A DNA stretch of 64,000 bases. Origin: Pseudomonas parafulva NBRC 16636 = DSM 17004 (lineage in GTDB: Bacteria; Pseudomonadota; Gammaproteobacteria; Pseudomonadales; Pseudomonadaceae). The position numbers and the translations under genes are program-made. The notes under the pieces are model-generated. The model was not told the origin of the DNA, searched no databases, and saw nothing but the letters and a program-made list of their open reading frames with translations. The stretch covers positions 174,696-238,695 of the forward strand of contig NZ_BBIU01000011.1 in the NCBI RefSeq assembly GCF_000730645.1. The letters run 5' to 3'. The first letter of the stretch is position 1. Every line of letters begins with the position of its first letter. Below, one piece after another: positions 21,390 through 32,014 of the stretch.

Positions 21390-22667
21390 CTACAGAATGT
21401 TGGCGTAGTCGGTTTCAATACGGTCCAGGCTCAGGTGGTTGAGGAAGTTGGAAAAGCACATCCAGGCCGATAACGCGTTAAGGTCGCGGAATTGCTCCGG
21501 CAGGTACTTGGGCGGCTCCACCAGGCCTTCCTCGACCAGCTGGCGCAAGGTGCGCATGTCTTCGAGGGTAGTCTTGCCGCAGAACAGCAAGGGGATCTGT
21601 TCCAGCTTGCCCTTCTTCACGGCCAACTGAATGTAGTTGTAAACCATGATGAAGCCCTTGAGGTAGGACAAGTCCTTGGTGAATGGCAGCCCATCCGGCA
21701 CCGAGCCACGGAACACACGGCTGGCGTTGCTGTAGCTCTGCGCCATGTCGAAGCCCTGCTCATGGAAGAAGCGGTACACCTGCATGAAGTCGGCGCCCTC
21801 CTCAACCATATGGATGGCCCGGGTGCGGTTGGTGAGCTTGCGCAGGCGGCTGGGGTAGGATGCGAAGGCGATCACCTCCATCAAAATGGCCAGGCCCTCC
21901 TGGGTCACCGTCGAAGAAGGCGGGCCCTTGGCCAGGAAGGTACAGATGGGCTGGTTCAGGCCGTTGAGCGTTGTGCCCACATGCACCAGCCCCTCATGCA
22001 CTTCCAGCGCCCGCACGTCACGGGCATTGAACATGGCGTCGGCGCGCACCTTGATATAGTCGGCGCCCGCTGCGGCGTCGGCGACGATGCCATCGGACTC
22101 GAATACCCGGATGGTGCTCTCGGCCTCACCAAACACGGTGTTCAAGCGCCGCTGCAAAATGGCCACGGCTTCCTTGGCGGTCAGGTTCTTGGGTTCGTCC
22201 TTGAGGTCGCCACGGCCATCAATGTTGTTCAGGTAATCCGAGAGCATCAGGCCGAGGTCGGCCAAGGTCGGGTCGCCGGCGTGGAACACGTCGGACGCCG
22301 CGCCGTACAACTCCTGGGAAATCAGCCCGAAGTCCTCGGTGCCACGGGCCTCGAGCATTCGCACCACCATGCGGTACTCGCGGCACATGCGCTTCATGAT
22401 CTGCCCTACCGGGCTGAACTGGCCGAGCTGACGGATGATGTCACGCTCGATGGCCTGGAACTCTGCCTTGACCGCGCTAGAGTCAAAGCCCAGCGGCCGC
22501 GCGTGGTAGTAGGCACGGTCAACGGCTGGGGGCTCCTTGCCCTTGGCTTCGAAGAACCCCTGGCGGATGCCGTCGTCCCACTTCACCGCATCCAGCACCC
22601 GGATGGGGGTTTGTGCCGCGACGATGCGATCGGACAGGGTACGTATGGTTTGTTGGTATTCGTCCAA
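21390..22667 (-). CDS. QEGLA-motif / DUF1704 protein, probable zinc peptidase
   Basis: 425 residues from TTG 22667, chosen because AAGGAG lies six bases before it; the GTG at 22700 has no such site. The protein carries VHEGLVHVGTTLNGL (an HExxxH metal motif) and VTQEGLAILME (the family QEGLA motif, whose Glu is a likely third ligand). Eukaryotic MATCAP tyrosine carboxypeptidases belong to the same DUF1704 family. Some homologues are annotated as flavohemoglobin expression-modulating. Function here is unproved. Confidence 0.85.
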   Translation of the reverse strand: MDEYQQTIRTLSDRIVAAQTPIRVLDAVKWDDGIRQGFFEAKGKEPPAVDRAYYHARPLGFDSSAVKAEFQAIERDIIRQLGQFSPVGQIMKRMCREYRMVVRMLEARGTEDFGLISQELYGAASDVFHAGDPTLADLGLMLSDYLNNIDGRGDLKDEPKNLTAKEAVAILQRRLNTVFGEAESTIRVFESDGIVADAAAGADYIKVRADAMFNARDVRALEVHEGLVHVGTTLNGLNQPICTFLAKGPPSSTVTQEGLAILMEVIAFASYPSRLRKLTNRTRAIHMVEEGADFMQVYRFFHEQGFDMAQSYSNASRVFRGSVPDGLPFTKDLSYLKGFIMVYNYIQLAVKKGKLEQIPLLFCGKTTLEDMRTLRQLVEEGLVEPPKYLPEQFRDLNALSAWMCFSNFLNHLSLDRIETDYANIL

Positions 22668-22744
22668 CGGGTACTCCTTCTGCGGGGCCGGGGGTGACAC
22701 TGCTGGCAGATGCGCGAGGCTTTAGCCGCGAAGAGGGCAACGCG

Positions 22745-23293
22745 TCACTTGCCGGATCGCTGGAACCGCGCGGCTTCCACGAACAGGTCGGAATTGGCGG
22801 GGTCCTCCAGGTAGGCAAACACGCGGGCCGGCGGGCTGTCGACCAACACACCCTCGCCATTATCCTGCGGCACCTCGGTGCTGTGGCCGCTCAGCTCCTT
22901 GCTGTCCACGGCCTGCTGAACCTGCTGGAGGTCCAGGTCATAGACCACCAATTGTTTGCCATCGACGATATCGAAGCCGCCGATGACGAAGTTGCCGCCC
23001 AGCGTGTGCGGCACACGGGCCGACAGGTACCAGCGGTTGCCGTGGCGCGACACGGTAAAGATGTACTCCTCGGGGGCCTTGCCCTTGGCTGTGGCCACCG
23101 CCTTGTAGGCATCCGCACCGCTGCGGCTGATCACCAGTTGCAATGGCTCACCCCAGGCATCCTTGCTGTGCCACTTGCCCAGCAGCCCTTTGGGCGCCGC
23201 CTGGTTACCAGGCAAAGGCTGTGGGAATGTCACCAGACAACCGCCCAGCATCAGGAATGACAGCGTCAACAGCACCACACGCCAGGCTTTCAT
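22745..23293 (-). CDS. Uncharacterised lipoprotein
   Basis: 182 residues, MKAWRVVLLTLSFLMLGGCL, with lipobox MLGGC and AAGGAG upstream of the ATG at 23293. The mature part looks like a beta-rich lipocalin-like fold (GLLGKWHSKDAWGEPLQLVI, YIFTVSRHGNRWYLSARVP, DGKQLVVYDLDL). Family not recognised. Between the TetR gene and the DUF1704 gene on the same strand. Confidence 0.75.
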   Translation of the reverse strand: MKAWRVVLLTLSFLMLGGCLVTFPQPLPGNQAAPKGLLGKWHSKDAWGEPLQLVISRSGADAYKAVATAKGKAPEEYIFTVSRHGNRWYLSARVPHTLGGNFVIGGFDIVDGKQLVVYDLDLQQVQQAVDSKELSGHSTEVPQDNGEGVLVDSPPARVFAYLEDPANSDLFVEAARFQRSGK

Positions 23294-23321
23294 CAGGTTC
23301 TCCTTGAGTGACGACCCATGC

Positions 23322-24038
23322 TCAGGCCGATGCCAGCACCAGTTGCAGGTATCGGGTAAGCATAGCGAGCATCTGCCCATCGGCTTGCGCATCAGCGCCC
23401 TTGAGCAGGCCCTGATATTCCATCTGCTCGATAATCGCCGTCAACATCTGCGCATCCTGTTCGGGCTGGCGCGAGCCAACAACCTGCAGCAGTTGCCGCG
23501 TTCCGTGCAGCAGGATCTGCTCGTGGGCGCGCACCAGCGCGGCCAGCCGGGGGCACAGCAGCGCCTCTTGGCGAAACCCCTGCTCGGCCATGAGAAAGTC
23601 ACGCCGGTTGAGCAACTGGCGCTGCACGTAGTCAGCGGTCATGGCTGCCACTTCGTTGGCCAGCCGCGCGCGTGCCTGCGGGCTGCCATCACCCTGGGCG
23701 AGCAACTGGCGCAGCACCACTTCGGTGTTGGCCCACAGCTTGGCCATGTAGGCGGCGCTGCGCTCGACATACTGGGCGAAAGAATCGGCGAGCAGGTCTT
23801 CGATGTCCTTGAAATAGTAGGTCGTGGCCGATAGGGGCACACCGGCTTCTGCGGCGACGGCGCGATGACGCACGCCGCGCACGCCATCGCGCACCACGAT
23901 GCGCATGGCAGCGTCGAGGATGCGCTGACGGCGCTGTTCGCTGCCCAGGCGGGCAGTTTTGCGTCCTTGGTATTGCACGCTCTCGGCGACGGCGGTGGCG
24001 ATGCCGGCGGCGCCCTGGTCAGGCATGGCAGGTGTCAC
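23322..24038 (-). CDS. TetR-family transcriptional regulator
   Basis: 238 residues from GTG 24038, with GAGG seven bases before it; ATG four codons later is an alternative. N-terminal HTH: RRQRILDAAMRIVVRDGVRG, VRHRAVAAEAGVPLSATTYY. The ligand domain contains VAAMTADYVQRQLLNRRDFL. Gene order (TetR next to lysS) is as in other Pseudomonas. It may control the downstream lipoprotein and DUF1704 genes, 28 bp away; this is inference. Confidence 0.87.
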   Translation of the reverse strand: MTPAMPDQGAAGIATAVAESVQYQGRKTARLGSEQRRQRILDAAMRIVVRDGVRGVRHRAVAAEAGVPLSATTYYFKDIEDLLADSFAQYVERSAAYMAKLWANTEVVLRQLLAQGDGSPQARARLANEVAAMTADYVQRQLLNRRDFLMAEQGFRQEALLCPRLAALVRAHEQILLHGTRQLLQVVGSRQPEQDAQMLTAIIEQMEYQGLLKGADAQADGQMLAMLTRYLQLVLASA

Positions 24039-24121
24039 GGGATAACCTCGGGAACTGGGGTGTCGCAGACAATACCAAATGTTCGGTGGGAACATGCCGT
24101 TGGCTCGTCATAGAACGCAAA

Positions 24122-24142
24122 TGGGGCCGCAAAGCGGCCCCA
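24122..24142 (-). terminator. Hairpin terminator of lysS
   Basis: Perfect 9-bp stem TGGGGCCGC with AAA loop, followed on the minus strand by a short T-rich ATTTG. Lies 25 bp past the lysS stop. Confidence 0.65.
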
Positions 24143-24167
24143 AATGACATACCTGTATGCAGCAGAC

Positions 24168-25670
24168 TCAGCCCTGCGGGCGCATGTGCGGGAACAGGAT
24201 CACGTCACGAATCGATGGCGAATTGGTCAGCAGCATCACCAGGCGGTCGATACCGATGCCCTCACCTGCAGTCGGCGGCATGCCGTACTCCAGCGCGCGC
24301 ACGAAGTCGGCATCGTAGTGCATGGCTTCGTCGTCACCGGCGTCCTTTTCCGCCACCTGGGCCAGGAAGCGCTCGGCCTGGTCTTCGGCGTCGTTCAGCT
24401 CGGAGTAGGCGTTGGCAATCTCGCGGCCACCAATGAACAGCTCGAAGCGGTCGGTAACGGCGGGGTTCTGGTCGTTACGGCGTGCCAGCGGCGACACCTC
24501 GAACGGGTATTCGGTGATGAAGTGCGGCTGCTCCAGCTTGTGCTCGACCAACTCTTCGAAAATCATGACCTGCAATTTGCCCAGGCCCTCGTGGCCCAGC
24601 ACTTTGGCGCCGGCCTTCTTGGCGATGTCACGGGCGCGGTCCACGTCCTGCAAGTCCGCTGCAGTCAGCTCAGGGTTGTACTTGAGGATCGAGTCGAACA
24701 CCGACAAGCGAACGAACGGCTCACCGAAGTGGAACACCTTGTCACCGTACGGCACATCGGTACTGCCCAGAACCAGCTGCGCAAGCTCGCGGAACAGCTC
24801 TTCAGTGAGGTCCATGTTGTCGCGGTAGTCGGCATAGGCCTGGTAGAACTCGAGCATGGTGAACTCGGGGTTGTGCCGGGTCGAGACACCTTCGTTGCGG
24901 AAGTTGCGGTTGATCTCGAAGACCTTCTCGAAGCCACCCACCACCAGGCGCTTGAGGTACAGCTCCGGCGCGATGCGCAGGAACATGGCCATGTCCAGGG
25001 CATTGTGATGGGTTTCGAACGGCTTGGCGGCGGCACCGCCGGGGATGGTCTGCAGCATCGGCGTTTCCACCTCGAGGAAGTCACGCTCGATGAGGAACTT
25101 GCGAATGTGCGAGATCACCTGGGAACGCACACGGAAGGTGTGGCGGGTTTCCTCGTTGACCATCAGGTCGACATAGCGCTGGCGGTAGCGCTGCTCGGTG
25201 TCGGTGAGGCCGTGGTGCTTGTCTGGCAGCGGGCGCAGCGACTTGGTCAGCAGGCGCACGTTGGTCATTTCGACGTACAGGTCACCTTTGCCCGAGCGGG
25301 CCAGGGTACCCTCGGCGCTGATGATGTCGCCCAGGTCCCAGGTCTTGACCGCCGCCAGGGTTTCCTCAGGCAGGGTCTTGCGGTTGACGTAGACCTGGAT
25401 ACGGCCGGTCATGTCCTGGATAACCATGAACGAGCCGCGGTTGAGCATGATACGGCCAGCTACCTTGACCGGGATCGCGGCTGCTTCCAGCTCTTCCTTG
25501 GTCTTGTCCACGTACTGCTTCTGCAGGTCGTTGCAGTAGCTGTCGCGACGGAAGTCGTTGGGGAAGGCATTGCCTTTGGCGCGCTCTGCGGCAAGTTTTT
25601 CCTTGCGCAGGGCGATCAGGGCGTTTTCTTCCTGTTGCAGGTCTTGCGATTCGGTCTTCAGGTCGCTCAT
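24168..25670 (-). CDS. lysS: Lysyl-tRNA synthetase, class II
   Basis: 500 residues. N-terminal OB-fold anticodon domain ([20 protein letters not shown]), then class II motif 1 ([16 protein letters not shown]), motif 2 ([20 protein letters not shown]) and motif 3 ([20 protein letters not shown]). Charges tRNA-Lys. Located 93 bp downstream of prfB on the same strand, the conserved prfB-lysS pair. Confidence 0.97.
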   Translation of the reverse strand: MSDLKTESQDLQQEENALIALRKEKLAAERAKGNAFPNDFRRDSYCNDLQKQYVDKTKEELEAAAIPVKVAGRIMLNRGSFMVIQDMTGRIQVYVNRKTLPEETLAAVKTWDLGDIISAEGTLARSGKGDLYVEMTNVRLLTKSLRPLPDKHHGLTDTEQRYRQRYVDLMVNEETRHTFRVRSQVISHIRKFLIERDFLEVETPMLQTIPGGAAAKPFETHHNALDMAMFLRIAPELYLKRLVVGGFEKVFEINRNFRNEGVSTRHNPEFTMLEFYQAYADYRDNMDLTEELFRELAQLVLGSTDVPYGDKVFHFGEPFVRLSVFDSILKYNPELTAADLQDVDRARDIAKKAGAKVLGHEGLGKLQVMIFEELVEHKLEQPHFITEYPFEVSPLARRNDQNPAVTDRFELFIGGREIANAYSELNDAEDQAERFLAQVAEKDAGDDEAMHYDADFVRALEYGMPPTAGEGIGIDRLVMLLTNSPSIRDVILFPHMRPQG

Positions 25671-25763
25671 GTCGTCAGTCTTTCCATCAGGTATTCGTTG
25701 CCCTTGTCGGGCAGGGCACGCGACCCCGGCCAGTGGCCGGGTATCGCGGCGGTGGTGTTCGGC

Positions 25764-26859
25764 TTACAGCCCCTGCTTGAGGCTGGCTTCGAGGTACTGG
25801 TCGAGGTCGCCATCGAGCACCTTCTGGCAGTCGCTGCGCTCGACACCGGTGCGCAAGTCCTTGATGCGCGAGTCGTCCAGCACGTAGGAGCGGATCTGGT
25901 GCCCCCAGCCGATGTCCGACTTGCTGTCCTCGAGTGCTTGCGAGGCGGCGTTGCGCTTCTGCATCTCCAGCTCGTACAACTTGGCCCGCAGCATTTTCAT
26001 GGCGGTGTCCTTGTTGGCGTGCTGGGAGCGTTCGTTCTGGCAGGCCACCACGGTATTGGTTGGCACGTGGGTAATACGCACCGCCGAGTCGGTGGTGTTC
26101 ACGTGCTGCCCGCCGGCGCCGGACGAGCGATAGGTGTCGACACGCAGGTCGGCCGGGTTGATTTCGATTTCAACCTTGTCGTCGATTTCCGGCGACACGA
26201 ACACGGCCGAGAACGACGTATGGCGACGGGCGCCGGAGTCGAACGGGCTCTTGCGCACCAGGCGGTGCACGCCGATTTCGGTACGCAACCAGCCAAACGC
26301 GTACTCGCCCTTGATATGCACGGTGGCGCCCTTGATGCCCGCCACTTCACCTTCGGACAGCTCGATGATGGTAGCGTCGAACCCACGTTTGTCGGCCCAG
26401 CGCAGGTACATGCGCAGCAGGATGTTGGCCCAGTCCTGCGCCTCGGTACCGCCAGAACCGGCCTGGATGTCGAGGTAGGCGTTGTTCATGTCCATCTCGC
26501 CGCTGAACATGCGACGGAACTCAAGTTGCGCCAGGGATTCCTCCAGGGCCTGCAGCTCGGTCTCGACATCGCTCACGGCGCCTTCGTCACCCTCCTCGAC
26601 GGCCATGTCGAGCAGGTCCTTGCAGTCGGACAGCCCGTTGGCCATCTTGTCCAGGGTTTCCACCACCTGGGCCAGCATGGCACGCTCGCGGCCCAGGGCC
26701 TGCGCGTACTCGGGTTTGTTCCAGACGTTGGGGTCTTCCAGCTCGCGGTTGACTTCGATCAGGCGGTCATGCTTGTGATCGTAGTCAAAGATACCCCCGA
26801 ATGGACTGGGAACGCTCGGTGAGGTCCTTGATGGTGTTCAGGATCGGTTGGATTTCCAT
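25764..26859 (-). CDS. prfB: Peptide chain release factor 2, with programmed +1 frameshift
   Basis: RF2 reads UGA and UAA stop codons. The zero frame reads [20 protein letters not shown] then RGYL and stops at codon 25 (TGA, 26785-26787). A +1 shift at CTT-TGA-C continues as [20 protein letters not shown] and gives 364 residues. Visible are the SPF anticodon-like tripeptide ([16 protein letters not shown]) and the GGQ motif ([17 protein letters not shown]). An SD-like GGGGG lies just before the slip site. A caller that ignores the shift would start too late, at 26678. The coordinates span both frames. Confidence 0.96.
26783..26796 (-). promoter_or_regulatory. Programmed +1 frameshift site of prfB
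   Basis: Sequence CGGGGGTATCTTTGAC on the minus strand: internal Shine-Dalgarno-like G-run, CTT slippery codon, in-frame TGA followed by C. This is the classical RF2 autoregulatory signal: low RF2 favours the shift and raises RF2 synthesis. Confidence 0.93.
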
Positions 26860-27009
26860 GGGCGGGCTACTCGTGCGAATTCGGTGAAAAGCCTGCGAGT
26901 ATAACCGAGTATGCGGTTTGCCGTAACGGGGTAGCGGTGGTGGGCCACGCGCCGCGGTTGCGGCGCATCGCGCGTCTGGTTGCGCCTACCGGGGGACAGG
27001 CGCGCGGGT

Positions 27010-28014
27010 TCAGGCGATACCAACCTGGTTGCGGCCGCCGTTCTTGGCCTGGTAAAGGCCTTTGTCGGCGGCGGATATCAGCTGCCGGCAATGGCTGCCG
27101 ATTGCCGGTACCTGGGTGGCCAGGCCCACGCTTACGGTCAGGTGCGAGCCGGCCTCGGGTGCGGTGTGGGGGATGCCCAGGGCCAGCACCGTCTGGCGCA
27201 GCTTCTCGGCAACCAGCCTTGCACCGCCCGGTGAGGTGTTGGGCAGCACCAGCGCAAATTCCTCGCCGCCATAGCGGGCCGGCAGGTCGCTGGGGCGCGA
27301 CGACGAACTGCGAATGGCCTCGGCCACCCGGCGCAAGGCCTCGTCACCTGCCAGGTGGCCGAAGCTGTCGTTGAAGGCCTTGAAATAGTCCACGTCGATC
27401 ATCAGCAGCGACAGCTGTTGCTGCTCGCGCATGGCCCGGCGCCATTCCAGCTCAAGGTACTCATCGAAGTGCCGGCGATTGGACAGCCCGGTCAAACCGT
27501 CAGAGTTCATCAGCCGCTGCAGCATCAGGTTCGAATCCAGCAGCTGCTGCTGGCTGACACGCAAGGCACGGTAGGCTTCGTCACGCTGAAGCAGCGTGAG
27601 GTAGGAGCGCGAGTGGTAGCGAATACGCGCCACCAGCTCGATGGTGTCTGGCAGCTTGACCAGGTAATCGTTTGCGCCTGCGGCAAATGCAGCACTCTTG
27701 ACCAACGGGTCTTCCTTGGTCGACAGGACGATGATCGGAATGTCCTGGGTGGCCGGGTTGCTGCGGTACTCGCGCACCAGCGTCAACCCGTCCAGGCCAG
27801 GCATGATCAGGTCCTGCAGAATGACCGTGGGCTTGATCCGCATCGCCTGCAACACCGCCTGGTGCGGGTCGGCACAGAAATGGAAGTCGATATTGTCCTC
27901 GTTGGCCAACCCCCGCCGCACGGCCTCGCCGATCATTGCCTGATCGTCCACCAACAGCACCATCGCCGAATTCTCGTCGGTGCTCGCGAAACCTTCGATC
28001 GGTAAATCATTCAT
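27010..28014 (-). CDS. wspR: WspR, response-regulator diguanylate cyclase
   Basis: Output of the Wsp pathway; makes c-di-GMP when phosphorylated. 334 residues: receiver ([15 protein letters not shown], acceptor Asp in [16 protein letters not shown]), a helical linker, and a GGDEF domain with active-site [10 protein letters not shown]. The inhibitory RxxD I-site (RPSD) lies just before it, so product feedback is expected. Final gene of the wspABCDEFR run, about 50 bp after wspF. Confidence 0.95.
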   Translation of the reverse strand: MNDLPIEGFASTDENSAMVLLVDDQAMIGEAVRRGLANEDNIDFHFCADPHQAVLQAMRIKPTVILQDLIMPGLDGLTLVREYRSNPATQDIPIIVLSTKEDPLVKSAAFAAGANDYLVKLPDTIELVARIRYHSRSYLTLLQRDEAYRALRVSQQQLLDSNLMLQRLMNSDGLTGLSNRRHFDEYLELEWRRAMREQQQLSLLMIDVDYFKAFNDSFGHLAGDEALRRVAEAIRSSSSRPSDLPARYGGEEFALVLPNTSPGGARLVAEKLRQTVLALGIPHTAPEAGSHLTVSVGLATQVPAIGSHCRQLISAADKGLYQAKNGGRNQVGIA

Positions 28015-28065
28015 GCCTGTTCACCCGATCACTGCCGGCCTGGCGGCGTGATTCAATACACTTCG

Positions 28066-29079
28066 TCATTTTGCGAAAACTTCCATCAAGCGCCCGGCGA
28101 TGCGTTCGAGCGGGCGGATTTCCACTGCGGCATCAATTGCCGCAGCAGCCTTGGGCATGCCATAGACCGCACTGCTTGCCTGGTCCTGGGCGATGGTCAG
28201 AAACCCTTGCTGGCGCATCATTTTCAAACCTTGCGCACCGTCGCGCCCCATACCTGTGAGCAGTACCCCCACCGCATCCCCAGACCAGTAGCGCGCCACG
28301 CTCTCGAAGAACACGTCGATGGAAGGGCGATAGATTTCATTCACCGGCTCGGCAGTGTAGGCCAGTTGGCCGTTCTGGAGCAGGCGCAGATGGTGGTTCG
28401 TGCCGGCCAACAGCACTTCACCGGGCTGCGGTGGCTCGCCTTCGCGTGCCAGCCGCACGTGCAGCCCGGCCGCGCTGCTGAGCCATTCGGCCATGCCTGC
28501 AGCAAACACCTGGTCCACGTGCTGAACCAGCACGATGGCGGCCGGAAACGCCGGCGGCAAGCCTTTGAGCAGCACCTCGAGGGCAGCCGGCCCACCGGCT
28601 GAGGAGCCAATGGCCACCAGGCCGCGGCGCTGGGACACTTCGCGCAGCGGTGCGGCTACGTGCCGCGGTGCAGGCGGGCGCTGCTGGCCGATCAGCCAAC
28701 TGATGTTGAGGATCTTGCGCAACAGCGGTGCTGCCGCCTCGCGCGCGTCCCCAGCGCCCAGCGCTGGCGTGTCCACCACATCCAGCGCGCCGTGGCCCAT
28801 GGCCTCGAATACCCGGTGCACATTCTGTTTACGGTCGACCGTGACGATGACGATGGCACAGGGGGTGTCGGCCATGATCCGCCGGGTTGCCTCCACGCCA
28901 TCCATCACCGGCATGATCAGGTCCATCAAGATCAGGTCGGGGAGGCGCTCGGCACAGTGCTGGACAGCTTCGGCACCGTTGCTGGCCACCCAGACCACTT
29001 CGTGGGCAGGCTCCAGGGCGATCGCCCGGCGCAAGGCCTCAACGGCCAGGGGCATGTCATTGACGATGGCGATCTTCAT
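28066..29079 (-). CDS. wspF: WspF, CheB-type methylesterase
   Basis: 337 residues. N-terminal receiver ([27 protein letters not shown]) and C-terminal methylesterase: nucleophile Ser in [30 protein letters not shown] and [12 protein letters not shown]. It demethylates WspA and resets the pathway; loss of WspF in other pseudomonads locks WspR on and gives wrinkly colonies. All key residues appear intact, so the pathway should be switchable. Overlaps wspE by 4 bp. Confidence 0.95.
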   Translation of the reverse strand: MKIAIVNDMPLAVEALRRAIALEPAHEVVWVASNGAEAVQHCAERLPDLILMDLIMPVMDGVEATRRIMADTPCAIVIVTVDRKQNVHRVFEAMGHGALDVVDTPALGAGDAREAAAPLLRKILNISWLIGQQRPPAPRHVAAPLREVSQRRGLVAIGSSAGGPAALEVLLKGLPPAFPAAIVLVQHVDQVFAAGMAEWLSSAAGLHVRLAREGEPPQPGEVLLAGTNHHLRLLQNGQLAYTAEPVNEIYRPSIDVFFESVARYWSGDAVGVLLTGMGRDGAQGLKMMRQQGFLTIAQDQASSAVYGMPKAAAAIDAAVEIRPLERIAGRLMEVFAK

Positions 29080-31352
29080 CCCTGAGCACCTCCAATCAGC
29101 TCGACCACAGCATCCAGCAACGCATCGTCGTGGAAACTGGCCTTAGCCAAATAGTAGTCGGCCCCGGCATCCAGACCACGCCGTCGGTCTTCCTCGCGGT
29201 CCTTGTACGACACCACCATCACCGGCAACGACTGCAGGCGCTGGTCACGCCGCACCAGGGTGACCAGCTCGATACCGTCCATGCGCGGCATGTCGATATC
29301 GGTGATCAGCAGGTCGAAGTCGTCGCCACGCAGCGCATTCCAGCCGTCCATGCCGTCCACCGCCACGTCGACATCATAGCCGCGATTGCCCAGCAGCTTG
29401 CGCTGCAGCCCGCGCACGGTCAGCGAATCGTCCACCACCAGAATACGCTTGCGAGCCACCCCTGCCGCCCCGCCGCTACCGCGTTCGACCCGTTCGAGGC
29501 TGCCGGTGCTCAGCAGCTTGTCCACGGAGCGCAACAAGTCTTCGACGTCCACGATCAGCACCACTGAACCATCGTCCAGCAGAGCGCCCGAAGAAATGTC
29601 CTGCACCTTGCCCAGGCGCGGGTCCAGCGGCATCACCACCAGCACCCGCTCGCCAATCAGGCGCTCCACCGCCACCCCGTAGAGCTGTTCACGCTCGCGG
29701 ATCACCACCACGCGCAAGCTGCCCTGGTCGGCCTGGGCCGGCGGGCGGTTGAGCAATTGGCTGGCCGCGACCAGGCCAACGTGTCGGCCTTCGTGCCAGA
29801 AATGCTGCCGGCCCTCGATCTGCACGATCTCCTCGGCGGTCACTTCCAGCGCATGTTCGATGTGGGCCAGCGGGAAGGCGTACGCTTCGCCGCCTACCTC
29901 TACCACCAGGCTGCGTACGACCGACAAGGTCTGGGGCACCTGCAGGTGGAAACGACAGCCCTGCCCCGCAGTCTGGGTCAGCTCGATGGCGCCACGCAGC
30001 TCACGGACCATATGCTGCACGGCGTCCAGCCCGACCCCACGGCCAGACACCTCCGTAACTTTGTCACGCAGGCTGAAGCCGGGCAGGAACAGGAACGTGA
30101 GCAATTCGTCGTCGCTCATGCGCAGCACGGTTTCAACCGGAGACAAGGCCCGCTCGACGATACTGGCGCGCAGGCGGTCCAGGTCGATGCCGGCACCGTC
30201 GTCCAGCAGTTCCAGGCTGAGCATGCCGGCATGGTGTGAGGCGCGCAGGCGAATCAAACCTTCCTCGGGCTTGCCCAGCAGCAGGCGGCGTTCGGGCGAT
30301 TCAATGCCGTGGTCCACGGCATTGCGCAGCAAGTGGGTCAGCGGTGCCTCGAGCTTTTCCAGCACATCACGGTCTACCTGGGTTTTCTCGCCCTCCACCA
30401 CCAGGCGCACCGGCTTGCCGAGCGAGCGGCCCAGGTCGCGGACCATGCGGCTCTGGCCGGCCAGCACATCGGCAAATGGGCGCATGCGGCAGGCCAGGGC
30501 GTTGTCGTACAGCAGTTGCGCGCGCTGGCTGGCCTGCCAGCCGAACTCATCCAGGTCCGCTGCCTGCTCGCGCAGGGTCTGCTGGGTTTCGCCCAGCACG
30601 CGTTGGGTCTGCGCCAGGGCGTCGAGTACCTCGCTGCCCAGGCCGCTGGCTTCCAGTTGCAGGCGCAGGCCGTCGAGGGCCTGCATGCCCTGGCCATGCA
30701 GGCGCTTGAGGCGTTGCAGGGTGGCCAGGTAAGGCTTGAGCCGCTGGGTTTCCACCAGCGACTTGCTGGACAGATCAAGCAGGCTGTTGAGCCGGTCGGC
30801 GGTTACCCGCAGCACCCGCTCTGCGCCCTCACCTTCACGCCGCCCGGCTTTGCGCCGCGGGGCGACTTCGGGCACCGGCGGCTCCATGGCCACAGCCAGT
30901 GGCGCAGGCGGTGGTTCAGGGGGCGGCGTAACCGGTGCAACCGCCGCCACCGGCAGCGCAGCCCCCGGGTCCAGCAACGCGGCCATCTGCGCCAGGAAGC
31001 CCGGTACGCTGCCCTGCGCCCCGGCATCGCCAGGCGTGGCGATGCGCATCAGCAGGTCAGTGCCCTGCAGCAAGGCGTCGATATGCTCGGCGGTAAGGCG
31101 CAAGCGGCCTTCCTGGGCAGCGACCAGGCAATCCTCCATCACGTGGGCAACGCTGACGCCGGCATCCACCCCGACGATACGCGCCGCGCCCTTCAGGGAG
31201 TGGGCGGCGCGCATGCAAGCTTCGAGCTGGTCAGCCTGGGTGGGGTTGCGTTCCAGGGCCATCAGGCCAGCGCTCAGCACCTGCGTCTGGGCATCGGCCT
31301 CCAGGCTGAAGAGTTCGAGCAACGATGCATCGCGCATTTGCTCTGGGGTCAT
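29076..31352 (-). CDS. wspE: WspE, hybrid CheA-type histidine kinase
   Basis: 758 residues from the ATG at 31352, which overlaps the wspD stop (ATGA). Order: HPt domain with phospho-His in [15 protein letters not shown], dimerisation helices, HATPase ([36 protein letters not shown]), CheW-like domain, then a C-terminal receiver ([25 protein letters not shown]). Phosphorylates WspR and WspF. A Pro/Ala-rich linker separates HPt and kinase core. Confidence 0.95.
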   Translation of the reverse strand: MTPEQMRDASLLELFSLEADAQTQVLSAGLMALERNPTQADQLEACMRAAHSLKGAARIVGVDAGVSVAHVMEDCLVAAQEGRLRLTAEHIDALLQGTDLLMRIATPGDAGAQGSVPGFLAQMAALLDPGAALPVAAVAPVTPPPEPPPAPLAVAMEPPVPEVAPRRKAGRREGEGAERVLRVTADRLNSLLDLSSKSLVETQRLKPYLATLQRLKRLHGQGMQALDGLRLQLEASGLGSEVLDALAQTQRVLGETQQTLREQAADLDEFGWQASQRAQLLYDNALACRMRPFADVLAGQSRMVRDLGRSLGKPVRLVVEGEKTQVDRDVLEKLEAPLTHLLRNAVDHGIESPERRLLLGKPEEGLIRLRASHHAGMLSLELLDDGAGIDLDRLRASIVERALSPVETVLRMSDDELLTFLFLPGFSLRDKVTEVSGRGVGLDAVQHMVRELRGAIELTQTAGQGCRFHLQVPQTLSVVRSLVVEVGGEAYAFPLAHIEHALEVTAEEIVQIEGRQHFWHEGRHVGLVAASQLLNRPPAQADQGSLRVVVIREREQLYGVAVERLIGERVLVVMPLDPRLGKVQDISSGALLDDGSVVLIVDVEDLLRSVDKLLSTGSLERVERGSGGAAGVARKRILVVDDSLTVRGLQRKLLGNRGYDVDVAVDGMDGWNALRGDDFDLLITDIDMPRMDGIELVTLVRRDQRLQSLPVMVVSYKDREEDRRRGLDAGADYYLAKASFHDDALLDAVVELIGGAQG

Positions 31353-32014
31353 GAAAGGCTCCGCTGCACCGCAGACAGTAATTGTTGTTCGTCCAGCACA
31401 CGCACGCTGCGCCCCCGCCACTGCAATACCGCAGCCGTGAAGCGCACGGCGTCCTGGGCGCTGCCCAGCAGGCCAGGGTCGAGCCGGTGAATGCCGTCGA
31501 TCTCTTCGACGGCCATCACCACCGGCCCGCCGTCTGCCGCCAGCGTCAGCATGCGCGGAGTAGCCCGGCTACCGCGCTGCTCGCCCGCACCCGCCGATGC
31601 CCCCAGCAACTCGGCCAGCGAGAGGCAGGGCACCAGGGCACCACGCACGTTGGCCACCCCCAACAGCACCCGTGAACGCTGATGGGGCAGCGAGTGAATG
31701 GCTTGCAGGGGCGCAACTTCAGCCAGGCAGGCGGTTGGCAATGCCAGCCATTCATCGCCCAGGCGAAACAGCAGCATGGACCGGCCGGCACAGCCTTCAG
31801 CAGGGGCAGGCTGGGCAGCCTCACGGTCTTGCAGCAGTGCGTAGCGGTCCAGCAAGCGTGTCGCCGCAGCAGCGTGCACTTCGCAGTTGCGGCAGTGAAT
31901 GTGCCGCGGCAGCAGCGGGCACTGCTTGTTACCGTGCACACCAATGCGGTTCCAGCAATCATCAATGGTGACATCGGTTTCAGCGAGCAGGTTGATCGAG
32001 GACTCGTTGTTCAT
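31349..32014 (-). CDS. wspD: WspD, CheW-like coupling protein with Cys-rich N-terminus
   Basis: 221 residues. The CheW domain fills the C-terminal two thirds (FRLGDEWLALPTACLAEVAP, VRGALVPCLSLAELLG). The N-terminal 50 residues carry a Cys cluster, C20-x11-C32-x8-C41-x2-C44, with several His (HIHCRNC). This looks like a metal or redox site rather than a coupling element. Second CheW-type protein of the operon, possibly recruiting WspE separately from WspB. Overlaps wspC and wspE by ATGA junctions. Confidence 0.92.
   Translation of the reverse strand: MNNESSINLLAETDVTIDDCWNRIGVHGNKQCPLLPRHIHCRNCEVHAAAATRLLDRYALLQDREAAQPAPAEGCAGRSMLLFRLGDEWLALPTACLAEVAPLQAIHSLPHQRSRVLLGVANVRGALVPCLSLAELLGASAGAGEQRGSRATPRMLTLAADGGPVVMAVEEIDGIHRLDPGLLGSAQDAVRFTAAVLQWRGRSVRVLDEQQLLSAVQRSLS

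Noticed and set aside
25764..26678. A 304-residue RF2 starting at 26678
   Set aside because: It ignores the programmed frameshift and loses a conserved N-terminal region.
24144..26822. 892-codon plus-strand open frame across lysS and prfB
   Set aside because: It lies opposite two unmistakable genes; long antisense frames are common in G+C-rich DNA. No ribosome site and no known domain.
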